A stretch of 64,000 nucleotides of DNA, taken from the NCBI GenBank assembly GCA_024280335.1, contig JAJRQI010000064.1, positions 54,016-118,015 on the forward strand. Direction: 5' to 3'. The stretch is from Deltaproteobacteria bacterium (GTDB lineage: Bacteria; Desulfobacterota; Desulfuromonadia; Desulfuromonadales; Geopsychrobacteraceae). Made by a program: the position numbers and the translations under genes. Numbering within the stretch: position 1 is the first letter of the stretch; each line of letters starts with the position of its first letter. This document shows, piece by piece, positions 62,674 through 64,000 of this stretch. Below the pieces are notes generated by a model. The model made no database searches and was not told the origin of the DNA. It was given only the letters and a program-made list of their open reading frames with translations.

Positions 62674-64000
62674 TCACTGGGCATCTAAATAATAACCGTA
62701 CCAAATCTGATAATCCACAAAAGACACACAGCCATCATCGTCGTAATCAGCCCCCACAATATATGCGAGATCTCCAATGCACCGACCGAAAGTACTTATA
62801 AATAGATTATAGTCTGCGACATCCACGTAACCATCATCATTTAAATCTCCCAATATCGGGGTGCCTAATTGAACCGCTATGATTATATTATCACTGCTTT
62901 CATCGGCACCATCATTCATCAGAAGTTGAATTACATAAGTTCCGTGAACATCTGGAGTAAATATTGCTTGAACAGTGTCGGCACTGACAATATCCGCATT
63001 AGTCAGTGTGCTCGAAGTAGGCAGACTCACAAATCTCCACGTGTAGTCGGGATAAGCTGGTCCATTGTCAGGATCACTACTAGAGGTGCCATCCAAGTAA
63101 ACGATCTCACCAATATTTACAGTTTGGTCATCCCCTGCAACTGCTACCGGCGGAATATTTTCTTGAACAGAAGCAATGATTTCAACTGTATCCGTTGACT
63201 CAATTTGCCCATCAAACACCGTAAGGCCTACTGTGTAAATTCCCTCAACATAGGCAACAAAACTTGGAGAGCTTGTGTCTATACCAGCAATATCATTATC
63301 AGACATAAAGCTACCAGATGGAACCGATAGAAACGACCACCTATAGGTTAGCGGCAAGGGACCACTGTCCGAGTCAGACGAAGAAGACCCATCTAAAGTG
63401 ACCTCATCACCCACGAATACATTTTGATTGATTCCAGCATTTGCGTTCGGAGCAACATTTGTAACATAGCTCGTTACCTGGGTTTCAACACTAAGGCTTT
63501 CTAGCTCACCATCATTCACGGAAAGGACAAAAATGTAAACACCTGACACATCGGGAACAAAGCTTGGATTTACTGTAGTTAGGTCACCAACGATGATATT
63601 GCTCCCCGTTGGGATTTGGCTGACCGACCATATATAGGTAATCTCAGACCCTTCAATATCATAACTCTGACTACCATCCAAGGTACAGACGACACCAATT
63701 TCAACGTTCTGGTTACTGCCGCTATCGGCAACCGGTGCATCATTGACTGCGGTGACGGTCACACCGGCGGTGCCGTCGACGGTCAGGCCACCTTGATCGG
63801 TGACGCGGTAGGTGAAGCTGTCGGTTCCGTTATAGTTCGCATTCGGGGTGTAGACCAGCTGATTGCCGACTAACGCGGCACTGCCGTTGGCTGGCTGGGT
63901 CAGGATTGTGAAGCTGTGACTGTCGACAACATCAGGATCGGTCACATCCGGGGTGACACCAACACTGACGGTGTCTTCAGCGGTGACAATGCTTGCACTG
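62674..64000 (-). CDS. Large secreted repeat protein with C-terminal dockerin (partial, start beyond window)
   Basis: C-terminal 441 residues seen; the frame is open to the window edge, so the N-terminus lies beyond 64000. Order in reading direction: part of a cadherin-like repeat (YTPNANYNGTDSFTYRVTDQGG), three PKD/REJ-like repeats of about 95 residues (each DG-S-S-D...W...FVP/TPD..G.Y), then a dockerin: GDLNDDGYVDVADYNLF and ADYDDDGCVSFVDYQIW, two calcium loops (about 62677-62862). Likely an extracellular or cell-surface protein; the dockerin would bind a cohesin. Near 63710 base composition turns visibly richer in G+C upstream of the PKD repeats. Confidence 0.85.
   Translation of the reverse strand, partial: SASIVTAEDTVSVGVTPDVTDPDVVDSHSFTILTQPANGSAALVGNQLVYTPNANYNGTDSFTYRVTDQGGLTVDGTAGVTVTAVNDAPVADSGSNQNVEIGVVCTLDGSQSYDIEGSEITYIWSVSQIPTGSNIIVGDLTTVNPSFVPDVSGVYIFVLSVNDGELESLSVETQVTSYVTNVAPNANAGINQNVFVGDEVTLDGSSSSDSDSGPLPLTYRWSFLSVPSGSFMSDNDIAGIDTSSPSFVAYVEGIYTVGLTVFDGQIESTDTVEIIASVQENIPPVAVAGDDQTVNIGEIVYLDGTSSSDPDNGPAYPDYTWRFVSLPTSSTLTNADIVSADTVQAIFTPDVHGTYVIQLLMNDGADESSDNIIIAVQLGTPILGDLNDDGYVDVADYNLFISTFGRCIGDLAYIVGADYDDDGCVSFVDYQIWYGYYLDAQ

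Noticed and set aside
1..64000. tRNA, rRNA, CRISPR arrays, transposases, prophage
   Set aside because: Intergenic regions were read for cloverleaf ends, regular spaced repeats and transposase motifs; none was found by eye.

Overview
The window looks like a chromosomal segment of a Desulfuromonadales bacterium (Desulfuromonas/Geobacter relatives). The signs are a small c7/c3-type multiheme cytochrome whose C-terminal heme motif closely resembles the Desulfuromonas c7 family, an atypical type II secretion cluster of the Geobacter OxpG kind (GspE/F/D/G mixed with PilM/N/O/P), a cbb3 oxidase operon, and a two-component NtrC-type system. Base composition is moderate, with many overlapping stop/start junctions. 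No rRNA, tRNA, CRISPR array, transposase or phage gene was seen. Family assignments come from recognising motifs in the translated sequence; no database search was run.

Layout. 0-1.5 kb: yggT, divIVA-like, DUF167 and FmdB zinc-ribbon genes. 1.8-8.6 kb: a tight one-carbon/glycine operon folD-metV-metF-gcvT-gcvH-gcvPA-gcvPB. 8.6-11.6 kb: a HepT/MntA toxin-antitoxin pair, a TonB protein and pta. 11.9-21.3 kb: the T2SS-like operon, ending in a secretin that carries a C-terminal cohesin-like domain, and two pseudopilins. 21.3-26.8 kb: ftsE, ftsX, an EnvC-like LytM protein, a CtpA protease and a divergent polysaccharide deacetylase. 26.8-32.8 kb: a ParA-like ATPase (minus), then xseA-xseB-ispA-dxs. 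32.8-37.9 kb: a secreted unknown, a BioD-like/DRTGG protein, three paralogous small GPERR proteins, a DUF3014 protein and an rRNA-methyltransferase-like protein. 38.0-41.6 kb: the biotin operon bioW-bioF-bioH-bioC behind a BirA-type operator. 41.7-47.2 kb: a tautomerase, an ArsR regulator, a DUF3108 protein, a probable small RNA, a sensor kinase, a tetraheme cytochrome and a membrane-anchored XRE protein. 47.4-55.3 kb (minus): the cbb3 operon ccoN-ccoO-ccoQ-ccoP-ccoG-fixH-ccoI-ccoS plus a TauE/SafE-like membrane protein. 55.5-62.4 kb: a sensor kinase, a long-chain polyprenyl synthase, and a kinase/NtrC-type regulator pair. 62.7-64.0 kb (minus): the C-terminal part of a large secreted protein with cadherin-like and PKD-like repeats and a C-terminal dockerin.

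How it may fit together. The most interesting theme is a cohesin/dockerin thread: the T2SS secretin ends in a cohesin-like domain, the large protein at the right edge ends in a classic duplicated dockerin, and the membrane XRE protein carries an EF-hand after a domain of the type that often precedes dockerins. One inference is that the secretin recognises dockerin-tagged exoproteins. Other highlights are a candidate ~75-nt small RNA with a C-rich anti-Shine-Dalgarno loop (43.5-43.6 kb), two alternative pimelate routes (BioW and BioC/BioH) in one BirA-controlled operon, a complete set of genes linking methylene-THF to glycine and to methyl-THF, and several intergenic palindromic elements, one of which (11.6 kb) has terminal inverted repeats and an apparent 6-bp target duplication.
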